From Candidatus Endomicrobiellum devescovinae (GTDB taxonomy: Bacteria > Elusimicrobiota > Endomicrobiia > Endomicrobiales > Endomicrobiaceae): a DNA stretch of 43,169 nt. The notes below the pieces were generated by a model. It did not search any database. It was not told the origin of the DNA and saw only the letters and a program-made list of their open reading frames with translations. This document shows positions 18,624 through 27,089 of this stretch, piece after piece. The position numbers and the translations under genes were made by a program. Position 1 is the first letter of the stretch, and every line of letters begins with the position of its first letter. The stretch spans positions 1 to 43,169 of the forward strand of contig JAIRYK010000017.1 in NCBI GenBank assembly GCA_031267795.1, in the 5' to 3' direction.

Positions 18624-20093
18624 TTACTCTGGTCTCATGGCTGGAAAAGTTATAACTTCTCTTATAGATTCCACACCAGTCAACACCATAACAAGTCTGT
18701 CTATGCCTATGCCCAAACCTCCAGTTGGCGGAAGCCCTTGCTCTAAAGCAAAAATAAAATCTTCATCATAAGGCATAACCTCATCATCACCTTTCTTTTT
18801 GGCTTCCATCTGTTGAGAAAACCTTGTTCTCTGCAATTGAGGATCATTGAGCTCAGAATACGCATTCCCTATTTCCATTCCGTTTATGTAAAGTTCAAAA
18901 CGCTCGGCTATTTCTGGTTGATCAAATTTAATCTTTGAGAGAGGAGAATAAATGGCAGGATAGTCTATAACAAAAGTCGGGCTTTTTAAATTTGGTATAA
19001 CTTTTTCATCAAAAACCTGATCTAAAATCTTTTTGTCTGTAGCGTTTTTAGGTAAATCCAAATTCAGATGTTTTACCTGATCAAACATTTTTCCGCTTTC
19101 AACATAAGGCAATAAATCAAGTCCTGTATATTCTTTTATCAAATCAAACATTTTTGCTCTTCTAAAATCTAGCTTTAGTTCAGGATTTACTTTCTCTGCT
19201 GCAGATTTAATCAGTGTTTCAGTTAAATCCATCATATCATTGTAATCGGCATATGCTTGGTAAAGCTCCATCATTGTAAACTCTGGATTGTGATTTTTAT
19301 CAATTCCTTCGTTTCTAAAGTTTCTACCTATTTCAAAAACTCTGTCCATTCCGCCAACAACTAAACGCTTCAAGAAGAGTTCTGGTGCGATTCTTAAAAA
19401 TAAATCTATATCCAAAGCATTGTGGTGGGTTACAAAAGGTCTTGCGTTAGCTCCGCCTGCTAAAGATTGCAAAATTGGAGTTTCAACTTCTATAAAACCC
19501 AATTCTTCAAGTTTATGTCTTATAGCGGAAATAACCATACTTCTTTTCACAAAAACATTTTTAACTTCACTGTTGGCTATCAAATCCAAATATCTTTGTC
19601 TGTATCTTGTCTCTGTATCTTTAAGACCATGCCATTTCTCTGGAAGCGATCTAAACGCCTTTGTAAGCATTGTCCACTTTTCTACCATTATGCTCAGTTC
19701 ATTTGTTTTTGTTCTAAAAGGAATACCTTCAACGGCGATAAAGTCAGAAGTATCAACCATATTTTTGAAAAGTTTATATTCTTCTGCTCCAACTTTATCT
19801 GCTCTGACATATATCTGAATCTTGGAATATCCGTCTCTTATGTCAAGAAAGGCAGCTTTACCCATGTTCCTGTAAGTCATTACTCTTCCTGCAGCTTTAA
19901 CTTTTACATCTGAGACTTGTTCTTTTCCAAGAGATGCAAACTCTTTTTGTATATCGGCAATATTTTTATCCAAAAAATATTTAGCGGGATAAGGATTTAT
20001 TCCCGCTGCTGCAAAGTCTTTTGCTTTTTGTTTTCTTTGTTGAATTATTTGCTCTATAGGGGTTGCCGCCTGCTGCTGTTCTTTCTTTTCCAT
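18624..20093 (-). CDS. lysS: Lysyl-tRNA synthetase, class II
   Basis: Charges tRNA-Lys with lysine in the cytoplasm. The protein is 489 residues from ATG 20093. It has an N-terminal OB-fold anticodon-binding domain (about 50-150, with [21 protein letters not shown]), then the class II core with motif 2 ([20 protein letters not shown]) and motif 3 ([15 protein letters not shown]) and the standard ending [12 protein letters not shown] reading from ATG 20180 would begin inside the -35 element of the promoter at 20152-20180, so it is rejected; an AGAGG lies 12-13 nt before ATG 20093. It heads the long minus-strand unit running to lolC, lolD, ilvE and beyond. Confidence 0.95.
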   Translation of the reverse strand: MEKKEQQQAATPIEQIIQQRKQKAKDFAAAGINPYPAKYFLDKNIADIQKEFASLGKEQVSDVKVKAAGRVMTYRNMGKAAFLDIRDGYSKIQIYVRADKVGAEEYKLFKNMVDTSDFIAVEGIPFRTKTNELSIMVEKWTMLTKAFRSLPEKWHGLKDTETRYRQRYLDLIANSEVKNVFVKRSMVISAIRHKLEELGFIEVETPILQSLAGGANARPFVTHHNALDIDLFLRIAPELFLKRLVVGGMDRVFEIGRNFRNEGIDKNHNPEFTMMELYQAYADYNDMMDLTETLIKSAAEKVNPELKLDFRRAKMFDLIKEYTGLDLLPYVESGKMFDQVKHLNLDLPKNATDKKILDQVFDEKVIPNLKSPTFVIDYPAIYSPLSKIKFDQPEIAERFELYINGMEIGNAYSELNDPQLQRTRFSQQMEAKKKGDDEVMPYDEDFIFALEQGLPPTGGLGIGIDRLVMVLTGVESIREVITFPAMRPE

Positions 20094-20151
20094 TTGTCGT
20101 ACTTTCCTCTGTTGCATAATTATTTTAAATTTTAATAGTTTTATCTTGAGA

Positions 20152-20180
20152 ATTGTATCATTTTTTAATAATACAGTCAA
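20152..20180 (-). promoter_or_regulatory. Sigma70-type promoter of lysS operon
   Basis: On the minus strand, TTGACT (20180-20175) and TACAAT (20157-20152) are 17 nt apart, each matching the consensus at five of six positions. Transcription would start near 20145, giving a leader of about 50 nt before lysS at 20093. Confidence 0.75.
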
Positions 20181-20202
20181 AATAATTTTTTCAACTTTTT
20201 AT

Positions 20203-20508
20203 TTAAAAATCAATCAATTTCTTTCCTATTAATGGATCTATATTTTCTATGATATTTGAAGGGATTTCAAGGATTGAACATGTATTCTTTATAGGCAAAA
20301 TTATTCTGAAAGGTTTTACTCTTTTTATAACATTTATAACTTTATCTTTTTTATCCAAGTAAATAATATCTAAATCAAAACGCATAAAAAACGTGTGTAT
20401 TGATTTGCAATTTTTGAATAATAACGCATAATCAGCGTCTTTCTTAAACATAAAGCCAACAAATCTTTGACAAAAAGTTTCTGCAGTAACTATTCTTAAT
20501 CTTTCCAT
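20203..20508 (-). CDS. DUF192 (UPF0127) family protein
   Basis: A 101-residue protein that fits the DUF192/COG1430 family: RFVGFMFKKDADYALLF near the N-terminus, then HTFFMRFDLDIIYLDKKDKVI, the conserved core that usually reads FWMKNT-I-LDI-FLD. The function of the family is not established; many members are exported, but this one lacks a signal peptide and is probably cytoplasmic. The start is ATG 20508, preceded by GGGGAG at 4 nt; the first ATG at 20523 has no such site. It lies between lysS and the divergent sensor-like gene, upstream of the lysS promoter. Confidence 0.75.
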   Translation of the reverse strand: MERLRIVTAETFCQRFVGFMFKKDADYALLFKNCKSIHTFFMRFDLDIIYLDKKDKVINVIKRVKPFRIILPIKNTCSILEIPSNIIENIDPLIGKKLIDF

Positions 20509-20555
20509 TAATCTCCCCATCAAAGAAAAATCAAGCTCCCTAACAAAAAATATTG

Positions 20556-20561
20556 TATAAT
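20556..20561 (+). promoter_or_regulatory. Candidate -10 element of the sensor-like gene
   Basis: A perfect TATAAT lies 7 nt before the ATG at 20569, with no clear -35 partner and no ribosome binding site between. If used, the transcript would be almost leaderless. Confidence 0.3.
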
Positions 20562-20568
20562 TTCATAT

Positions 20569-21585
20569 ATGAAGAAGAATATAATATTCTTATCCTTCTT
20601 TACCCTCATCTTTATCTGCGGAATTTTTTATCCGATAGTAAATTTGCTTTCAAAAGATAAAGCGAAAAATTTGCAAAATCTCACATTGGAAAAAGCTCAA
20701 ACTGCGCTAATAACGACAATCCCTTATTTGAACAAGTCAATCCAAAACTCCGATGACATCAGCCTTCTTTCAAACATTGAATCTCTAGCAAACATTCCAA
20801 ATATAACATCTTGTTTTATACTTGATAAAAATAGCAAGGTGATTATACACAATAACATAAATGAATGGAACACTGAAAAACACACTAATATTTATAATGA
20901 AGCCGTTATGCATAGAAAAGAACTCATTCAGGAAATGCCAGATGATAATTTTTTTCTGTTATCAGAGCCAGTAGCAAACGATTATACTCTACTGTGTATA
21001 GTTTCCGTTCAAAAAAGCAAAGAAGTTGCCAAATATTGGCAAATAAAGTATTACTTTATAGCTTCAGCCGTAGCGATGCTGATTATTATCATTTTTTACT
21101 TTCTTTCAAAACTCCTAATACTTTTTCCTTTCAACAGAATAAAAAAGAGCCTTGAAAATAAATCGGGAAATGCAATAAACGAAAAATATAATGAAATAAC
21201 AGACATTTTTACAACAGAAAGAGATAAAATCTCAAAGAAAATAGAAAAACTTGAAGAAGATAACGAAAGCTTAATTAACGTTATTGAACATTATCATGCC
21301 GCCTCAATTAAAGACAATTTAGCGTTTATACTATTAAACTCGTCAAATGATGTTGTATATTCTCATGACTCTACAGGGAAAATAATTAAAACAAATCTTA
21401 CGAAAAATAAACAGCATATACTTGAAGCTGTAAAAGATCCTAATATAGTTAAGGTCGTAATAAAAGCAAACGAAACCCCCGGAAACAAAGTTACTGAGTC
21501 ATCAGGAAGTTATAAAATTTCTGCAGTTTCTATAAATAAAGACAGCAAAATTGTCGGGACCATAGTTAAAATAACAGAAAATTAA
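20569..21585 (+). CDS. Orphan membrane sensor-like protein (periplasmic PAS/Cache-like domain, no output domain)
   Basis: I cannot name this 338-residue protein. One TM lies at about 4-24, then an extracytoplasmic domain (about 25-160) with SCFILDKNSKVIIHNNINEW, typical of PAS/Cache-type ligand-sensing folds. A second TM lies at about 163-187. A charged helical, possibly coiled-coil, stretch (about 195-245) follows, then a second PAS-like cytoplasmic segment (about 250-335, with AFILLNSSNDVVYSHDSTGKI). There is no histidine-kinase, GGDEF or methyl-accepting signature. It sits convergent to the Tad cluster, 56 bp from the tadC stop, so a role in sensing for that system is possible but unproven. 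Confidence 0.6.
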   Translation: MKKNIIFLSFFTLIFICGIFYPIVNLLSKDKAKNLQNLTLEKAQTALITTIPYLNKSIQNSDDISLLSNIESLANIPNITSCFILDKNSKVIIHNNINEWNTEKHTNIYNEAVMHRKELIQEMPDDNFFLLSEPVANDYTLLCIVSVQKSKEVAKYWQIKYYFIASAVAMLIIIIFYFLSKLLILFPFNRIKKSLENKSGNAINEKYNEITDIFTTERDKISKKIEKLEEDNESLINVIEHYHAASIKDNLAFILLNSSNDVVYSHDSTGKIIKTNLTKNKQHILEAVKDPNIVKVVIKANETPGNKVTESSGSYKISAVSINKDSKIVGTIVKITEN

Positions 21586-21641
21586 CTTATTGAAAAAAGC
21601 TGCAACCTTTTTGAAAAACGAATATGAAAATGGAAGCCATG

Positions 21642-22520
21642 CTAAAATCCATTCTTAATAAAACTTATAGCAATTGGTCCAAAGATAACTATAAAAATTG
21701 TTGGAAATATTAACAAAACTAATGGAATAAGAATCTTTACAGGTGCTTCTTGAGCTTTTTTTTCCGCATATGAGAAATTTTCATTTCGCAAAGAGCAAGA
21801 TAGTCTCTTTAAAATATCAGACATCTCTGTGCCTGATTCTAAAGCCATATTTATCGCACTGACAAAAGAATATACTTGCTCAACACCTGTACTTTCAGCC
21901 ATTTCCTTAAAAGCAGCTCTTTTATCATAACCTAAAGAAATTTTTGCCAAAGCATTTTTTAGCTCGTCAATCAAAGAACCTGACATTATACTAACGACTT
22001 TTCTGGATGCACTATAAAAATCAAGCCCTGCGGCAAGCATAACCGAAATCAAGTCCGCCATTTCCGGCAATTGCTTGAGGATAGACTCTTTCCTCTTTGT
22101 CAGTTCTTCTTTAATCTTTAAAACAGGCAAATAGAAGAAGAATAACCCTATAGAAATAACAACTATTATTTGCAAACTTACAAAAAATGCGGCAAATAAT
22201 ATACCTACAAACATAGCAAATACTTGTATTGCAAAAAATCTATATGGAGTTATATTTTCATATTTTTTGCCAAGCAATTTTAAAGTTGCACCATTTTTTT
22301 CAACAAGATAAACAAATTTTTTATATTTAATCTTTTCTGCCATACAAGATATTTTATCAATAATTATAAAAAAGTAATTTGTTATAAAACTTCCTGTCTT
22401 CCTTTTTTCTATAGCATTTTTAATCTTCAGTTCAAATTTTGCTTTCTTTACATTTGAAACTATGCAATAAACCGCAAAAAATACAGCAAAAAACCAAAAA
22501 AAACATAATAAGGCTATCAT
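21642..22520 (-). CDS. tadC: Tad pilus inner-membrane platform protein TadC
   Basis: A GspF-type (T2SSF) inner-membrane protein of 292 residues that forms the Tad assembly platform with TadB. An N-terminal TM is followed by a pair near 95-140, then the cytoplasmic helical T2SSF domain (LKQLPEMADLISVMLAAGLDF, then ALESGTEMSDILKRLS). A final TM (ILIPLVLLIFPTIFIVIFGP) closes it. ATG 22520 overlaps the tadB stop by one base (TAATG). It is the last gene of the Tad run, and it is separated from tadB by its position and its LVLLIFPTIFIVIFGP tail. Confidence 0.85.
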   Translation of the reverse strand: MIALLCFFWFFAVFFAVYCIVSNVKKAKFELKIKNAIEKRKTGSFITNYFFIIIDKISCMAEKIKYKKFVYLVEKNGATLKLLGKKYENITPYRFFAIQVFAMFVGILFAAFFVSLQIIVVISIGLFFFYLPVLKIKEELTKRKESILKQLPEMADLISVMLAAGLDFYSASRKVVSIMSGSLIDELKNALAKISLGYDKRAAFKEMAESTGVEQVYSFVSAINMALESGTEMSDILKRLSCSLRNENFSYAEKKAQEAPVKILIPLVLLIFPTIFIVIFGPIAISFIKNGF

Positions 22521-23323
22521 TAGAATTCAATCTCCGTCATTTTTCTTATTACAACAGAGCCTGTAATAACCATACCAATAACTATGAGAAGTAAAATATT
22601 CCCAATCAAAGTAACAAATAAATATTCCATCATTTCTGGCTCAATCATATACATTATTAATACAACTACAAAAGGAGTAATACTCACTATATTACCAGAC
22701 ATTCTTCCTTGAGCAGTTAGAGCTGTCATTTTTGACTGGACGTTAATTCTTTGAACTGTAGAGTCGGATATTCTGTCAAAAATATCGCTTAAACTTGCAC
22801 CTGCATCTTTTGATACTCTGATAACATCCATCATAAGCTTAAATTCTTTGCTTATAGCATTTTTAGAAGGTTCTTCTAAAACTTTGTCAAAATTCACTCC
22901 AAAAGCTAAGCTTTCCGATATTTTTTCAAATTCACTTTTTATAGGATATTTCAATTCGTTCTTAGTCGTAAAAATAGCATTCTGCAATGATTGTCCCGCT
23001 CTAACTGCACTTTTTATAATATTTAAAGCTTCAATAACCTGTTTGTTTATTAAAATTTCTTTTTTGCGAATTTTTTTGTCCTGCATATACCAATCAAGAT
23101 AGCAATACAAAATGCAAAAAATTAACGCAAAAACAATATTTTGAAAAAGTAAAACTGAACCAATAAAAATAATAAAAGAAACAAAAATTCTTTTATTATT
23201 TTTCGGCAGCTTTTTTAAGTCAAAATACCTTTTCTTATTTATTTTAACTTTTAACTTGTTTATAAAAAAATATGTAAAGCAAAATACAAAAAGAGCAAAA
23301 GAAAAAAGAAATGTTATTTTCAT
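22520..23323 (-). CDS. tadB: Tad pilus inner-membrane platform protein TadB
   Basis: The second GspF-type platform protein, 267 residues. N-terminal TM segments are followed by the T2SSF domain (EALNIIKSAVRAGQSLQNAI, and DVIRVSKDAGASLSDIFDRIS), with two C-terminal TM segments. Start ATG 23323 overlaps the tadA stop by 4 bp (ATGA). Its order after TadA and before TadC is the usual tad gene order. The core RVSKDAGASLSDIFDRIS is the TadB version of the family motif. Confidence 0.87.
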   Translation of the reverse strand: MKITFLFSFALFVFCFTYFFINKLKVKINKKRYFDLKKLPKNNKRIFVSFIIFIGSVLLFQNIVFALIFCILYCYLDWYMQDKKIRKKEILINKQVIEALNIIKSAVRAGQSLQNAIFTTKNELKYPIKSEFEKISESLAFGVNFDKVLEEPSKNAISKEFKLMMDVIRVSKDAGASLSDIFDRISDSTVQRINVQSKMTALTAQGRMSGNIVSITPFVVVLIMYMIEPEMMEYLFVTLIGNILLLIVIGMVITGSVVIRKMTEIEF

Positions 23324-25320
23324 CGTTTAAATATTCCAGTGTTTAATTTTATCCCTTTTTGAAATGCATTTTGTATAAAATCTGGTATATAACCTGTAAA
23401 ATTAAATTCTCCATTTTGAACGCCGTCGGCAAAACTTTTCAAATCAAATTTAAAAACAGGCTTAATCTCATATAGTCTATCATCGTTAGTTTTATTTATT
23501 ACCGATATTGAAGATATTTTTCTTGAGCCGTCGGCATAGCGAGATAGTTGCACTATAACGTTTATTGCTGACGCTATTTGAGAAACAATAGATTTCTCTG
23601 GCAAATCCATACCCGACATCAACGCCATAGTTGTAAGTCTTGAAACAGCATCATAAGGAGAATTGGCATGCAATGTCGTAAGACTGCCCTCATGCCCTGT
23701 GGACATTGCTTGAATCATATCAAGCGTTTCACCGGAACGACACTCTCCAACAATTATTCTGTCAGGGCGCATTCTTAAAGCATTTACTACTAATTGTCTT
23801 ATGCTAATCTCGCCTGTGCCTTCAGTTGATTTTGGTTTACTTTCAAGCCTTATAACATGTTCCTGTTGGAGCTGAAGTTCAGCAGAATCTTCAATAGTAA
23901 CAAGTCTTTCTTCTTTAGGTATAAAAGACGATATGGCATTTAAAAGAGTAGTTTTTCCAGTGCCTGTCCCACCAGAAATAATAATATTCTTTTTTAACAA
24001 AACTGCAGTTTTTAAAAATTCAAAGATAGCTTCGTTCAGACTACCAGCAAAAACTAAAGATTCCATTGAAAGGTTATTTTTTAAAAATTTTCTTATTGTA
24101 ACTACAGAACCATCTAACGATATGGGTTTTATAACAACATTAACACGAGAACCGTCTTTAAGCCTTGCATCAACTATAGGTGAAGATTCGTCAATATGTC
24201 TGCCTACATTAGAAACTATTCTGTCTATAACAGTTTTCAAACGCTCTTCATCTGGAAAGGAAATTTTAGTTTTAGTTATCTTTCCGTTTCTTTCAATATA
24301 TATATTCTTATACCCATTAACCATTATCTCAGTAACAGAAGAATCTTCTATTAAATCTTCCAATACTCCAAGCCCAGCAACATCATTGCAAAGTTCTTTA
24401 TAAAGCCGATCTGAAATATCTCTTGGCAAAACAATATTTCTTTTAGATAAAATTTCACTTATTTTGTTTTTTGTTAATTTCTTTAGCTTATTACTATCAT
24501 TTTCATCAATATATTCTTTCATTTCTTCAACAAGCGATTTATGAATATCGTCTTGTAATTGTCTATAAGCATCTTCATTTTGAAAATAATTGTCCAAAGA
24601 AAAGCTGGTAACTTTTACTTGTTGCAATTTATCAAAATTTTCTAATACCTTGTGTAAAGACAAAACGTAATGATTTGATCTATCTTTGTAAGAAAAGCTA
24701 GGAGATAGAATCTGCTTTTGAATACGGTAATTAAAGTCTGCATCAATGCTATATCTTAAGATTTTTGACTCACATAAAATATTATTGGAATTAAAATCAT
24801 ATCCAAAGTTAAGTTTTAAAGCTGCAAAGTTTGTTTGATAAACATTGCAGGAATACTCCTTTAAAATATAAGTTGTGTTTTTTACGGATATTGCGTCACT
24901 TGTATAAGGAAACAAAACACAGTCGGACTCTTGTGCAACTTTTAAAAGATTCTCATCTATTTCGTCTGGTAGAATAACAAAAACATATTTAAAATTTTCT
25001 TTAAGAGCTGTTATTAAGTATAAAATTCTGTCAATATCGGCATCTTTTAATTTTGTATCTCTAAAAGCGAGAACAGAAGTTAATCCTATTGGCGATAAAT
25101 AGTCTCTTAAAATTTTAGGGCTGATTCCTGACAAAACCTGTAAGATGTCCTCAATATACTTAACGCTGTTACCATATACAGACCAAAAAGAATCGGGATC
25201 GGGAATAGAAAAATCAAGAACAATGCAAGATTCTTTTTTATTTGACGCTATGCAAGATAACCCATAAGCTAATAAATCTCTTTGGAATAAACTGCAGCTT
25301 GACGCTATAGCAAACATCAT
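23320..25320 (-). CDS. tadA: TadZ/CpaE-like domain fused to TadA/CpaF secretion ATPase
   Basis: A 666-residue protein, while TadA/CpaF alone is usually about 400-500. Residues from about 260 on are a TadA ATPase that energises Flp pilus assembly: VTEIMVNGYKNIYIERNGKI in the N-terminal domain, Walker A SGGTGTGKTT near 450, the Asp box VTIEDSAELQL, Walker B RPDRIIVGECR, and the His box GHEGSLTTLHANSP. Residues 1 to about 230 resemble a TadZ/CpaE (MinD-like) domain: CIVLDFSIPDPDSFW, GLTSVLAFRDTKL and YVFVILPDE fall in the expected order. Its P-loop is missing (ASSCSLFQRDLL where the glycine-rich loop belongs). ATG 25320 or 25317 follows AGAAGG. See findings for the fusion. Confidence 0.88.
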   Translation of the reverse strand: MMFAIASSCSLFQRDLLAYGLSCIASNKKESCIVLDFSIPDPDSFWSVYGNSVKYIEDILQVLSGISPKILRDYLSPIGLTSVLAFRDTKLKDADIDRILYLITALKENFKYVFVILPDEIDENLLKVAQESDCVLFPYTSDAISVKNTTYILKEYSCNVYQTNFAALKLNFGYDFNSNNILCESKILRYSIDADFNYRIQKQILSPSFSYKDRSNHYVLSLHKVLENFDKLQQVKVTSFSLDNYFQNEDAYRQLQDDIHKSLVEEMKEYIDENDSNKLKKLTKNKISEILSKRNIVLPRDISDRLYKELCNDVAGLGVLEDLIEDSSVTEIMVNGYKNIYIERNGKITKTKISFPDEERLKTVIDRIVSNVGRHIDESSPIVDARLKDGSRVNVVIKPISLDGSVVTIRKFLKNNLSMESLVFAGSLNEAIFEFLKTAVLLKKNIIISGGTGTGKTTLLNAISSFIPKEERLVTIEDSAELQLQQEHVIRLESKPKSTEGTGEISIRQLVVNALRMRPDRIIVGECRSGETLDMIQAMSTGHEGSLTTLHANSPYDAVSRLTTMALMSGMDLPEKSIVSQIASAINVIVQLSRYADGSRKISSISVINKTNDDRLYEIKPVFKFDLKSFADGVQNGEFNFTGYIPDFIQNAFQKGIKLNTGIFKR

Positions 25321-25326
25321 ACCTTC

Positions 25327-26160
25327 TTATTTTTGCTTATTAATGCTAGTGTATCTGTTTATTATTTCCAAAACTTCTCTTTGGCTTGTCATTTTCAAAT
25401 CTTTTTCGTAATTTGGATATATTTTTGAAACATCTTTTACTATAGCAGAAAGTTTTAAAGGCTTTATATCAGAGGTTTCTAAGTCGCCGACAGGTCTTAT
25501 CACATACTTTAAACTTCCTTTTTCACAAGCTATAAGAATCCTTTGAGCTTCTTCAACAGTTACTGCAACAGTTATGAAATTTAAATTACTTGAATCATCG
25601 TCTGGCTCTGATTTTTTACCGCTACCTATACAGTTTCCGCCAACAGCCAAAACTAAAACATTTTGCGCTACAGAAAACACAGCGCTTTGTATTTCTTTTC
25701 CATTGTCAATGTATTCAACTATCGCAAAAATATCTATTCTGCTACATGGAGTGAGAATCCCCAACGATTCACAGTCAAATGATAGCGACAGCGCTTTTTT
25801 GCCGTCAGGGATCAAATTGCTTATTCCTGTCTCTTGATTAGTTTTTGAAACTTTAGTAGAAAGTATTTGCTCGTTTTCTTCAATTGTATTCAAAGATATA
25901 TAGACTGCAGAACCATCTTCGGTAAACAATTCTCTTAAATCTTGAAATACTTTTGGTTGCATATATTCCTTAGGAACCATTTTTTTAACAATCATGTCAG
26001 GCTGTATTAGAACACCTTGTGGTATTCTTTGGCATGCAACAATAACTTTCACAGGCTCCGCCATTGTCTTGTACTTAATTTCTAAATCAGACAAAAATAA
26101 ATAGGCTAACCCGGCGGAAACCACCGCGCAAATAAGAGCAACTATTATGGACTTTCTCAT
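25327..26160 (-). CDS. cpaB: Flp pilus assembly protein CpaB/RcpC
   Basis: An inner-membrane-anchored periplasmic protein of the Tad system, 277 residues. One TM (about 3-22) precedes a SAF-type domain: VIVACQRIPQGVLIQPDMIVKK, then the RcpC core (GKKALSLSFDCES, LTPCSRIDIFAIVEY, VAVTVEEAQRILIACEKGSL). In CpaB/RcpC proteins this region is thought to contact the secretin and cell wall. I use ATG 26160, 4 bp after the flp stop. A longer reading from 26208 would add 16 residues (starting MKKLRKLSS) that overlap flp, and the shorter start puts the TM at the very N-terminus. Confidence 0.85.
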   Translation of the reverse strand: MRKSIIVALICAVVSAGLAYLFLSDLEIKYKTMAEPVKVIVACQRIPQGVLIQPDMIVKKMVPKEYMQPKVFQDLRELFTEDGSAVYISLNTIEENEQILSTKVSKTNQETGISNLIPDGKKALSLSFDCESLGILTPCSRIDIFAIVEYIDNGKEIQSAVFSVAQNVLVLAVGGNCIGSGKKSEPDDDSSNLNFITVAVTVEEAQRILIACEKGSLKYVIRPVGDLETSDIKPLKLSAIVKDVSKIYPNYEKDLKMTSQREVLEIINRYTSINKQK

Positions 26161-26164
26161 GATG

Positions 26165-26335
26165 TTATGCTTTATCTGCCGACTGGATAGTTTTCGCAGC
26201 TTTTTCAAACTGACCTTTTATTTTCTTTCCAAAAGCTTTATAGGCGATAAAAACTATCCCAACAATAACAGCTACAATAAGAATATATTCAACCATTCCC
26301 TGTCCTTTGTTTTTTTTAATCCAAGCAAGATTCAT
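26165..26335 (-). CDS. flp: Flp-type type IVb pilin precursor
   Basis: A 56-residue pilin that is easily missed because of its size. It begins MNLAWIKKNKGQGMVEYIL: a short basic leader, then the G/XXXXEY prepilin-peptidase site, with predicted cleavage after Gly11 leaving Glu at +5 and Tyr at +6. A hydrophobic helix of about 20 residues follows, then a short basic/amphipathic C-terminus ending QSADKA. Mature pilin would be 45 residues. AGGGGG lies about 8-9 nt before the ATG, a strong site suited to an abundant pilin. It sits between tadE and cpaB, and is the fibre subunit for the adjacent TadA/B/C machinery. Confidence 0.88.
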   Translation of the reverse strand: MNLAWIKKNKGQGMVEYILIVAVIVGIVFIAYKAFGKKIKGQFEKAAKTIQSADKA

Positions 26336-26354
26336 AATGTCGCCCCCCTAAAGT

Positions 26355-26897
26355 TTATTTTTGACGTTGCAAAGCCCCAGTGCTTCCTGTGCCTGACAAG
26401 ACTGATGCACGTGCTGTTATTTTTATGCTGTCATTTCCAATTATCCTAAATATCTTCGGAATATCGTGTGTGTAAGTTATTTCAACAAAAGACTTCTTAT
26501 TAAGATGTGAAATAAAATCCTTTAATACGTTCAGAAAAGTATAAGGATTTAAAACTGCAAAGTTTGAAAAGTTTGTAATATCAAAATCATATTTAATAGG
26601 TTTGTAATCATTTTCTTCAATTTTTATATTAAGTTTTCTTGGATCAATAGTTCTTCCTATTGTATTTGCAGAGCAAAGGTAATCTTTTATGTCGCTCTCT
26701 ATGTACTTTACGCTGAAAGGAGTGTATGAGAGAAGATCTGCTCCATAACGAGCAGCTGTAGAAATTTGCTGCCACGTAAGCATTATACGGGCAAACCATA
26801 AAATTGCTAAAAGAAAAAGTATAATTAGCGGGACAATTAAAGCTGCTTCAACAAGAGCTTGTCCGCTTGATTGTTTGACAAACTTTAAGCAAAGCAT
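26355..26897 (-). CDS. tadE: TadE-like minor pseudopilin
   Basis: A 180-residue TadE/TadG-type pseudopilin. The N-terminus carries SSGQALVEAALIVPLIILFL: a short leader with the TadE-type signature (GQALVEAALI, with Glu five residues after Gly), then one hydrophobic helix, and a periplasmic C-terminal domain with KSFVEITYTHDIP and a conserved end. ATG 26897 has no strong ribosome binding site. It is the first gene of the Tad run, 20 bp upstream of flp. No tadG, tadD, secretin (cpaC/rcpA) or prepilin peptidase (tadV) gene occurs in the window. Confidence 0.8.
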   Translation of the reverse strand: MLCLKFVKQSSGQALVEAALIVPLIILFLLAILWFARIMLTWQQISTAARYGADLLSYTPFSVKYIESDIKDYLCSANTIGRTIDPRKLNIKIEENDYKPIKYDFDITNFSNFAVLNPYTFLNVLKDFISHLNKKSFVEITYTHDIPKIFRIIGNDSIKITARASVLSGTGSTGALQRQK

Positions 26898-27089
26898 TTT
26901 TCTGATTTTTCTTTTGATTTAAATATAAACAGATGGCTGGAGTTTACAAAAATATCACACATTTGTCTATTTTTGTAACAATAATAAATTCCAAAAATAT
27001 ACATACAATACACCGATACGAAAACTTCTCTTGTAAATGTCTCAGAGGAGACATAAAATCAACCATTTTAATATTACAATACCACTTAC
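26898..27089. other. Intergenic region between comF and tadE
   Basis: 192 bp between the comF stop and the tadE start. It is AT-rich, holds the inverted repeat at 27037-27054 and no convincing gene. It must carry the tad promoter unless transcription continues from comF, but I could not place a clear -35/-10 pair. Confidence 0.45.
27037..27054. repeat. Perfect inverted repeat ATGTCTC-N4-GAGACAT upstream of tadE
   Basis: Seven-bp arms around a 4-nt loop (AGAG), 140 bp upstream of the tadE start. It is compact enough to be an operator or a small hairpin; no T-run follows, so it is not a terminator. Seen once only. Confidence 0.4.

Noticed and set aside
23933-24403. 156-residue frame on the plus strand opposite tadA
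   Set aside because: It mirrors the highly conserved ATPase core of tadA and has no family-like motif of its own.
26161-26208. Longer CpaB beginning at 26208
   Set aside because: It would overlap the flp gene by 44 bp, and the shorter start puts the TM segment at the N-terminus as usual.
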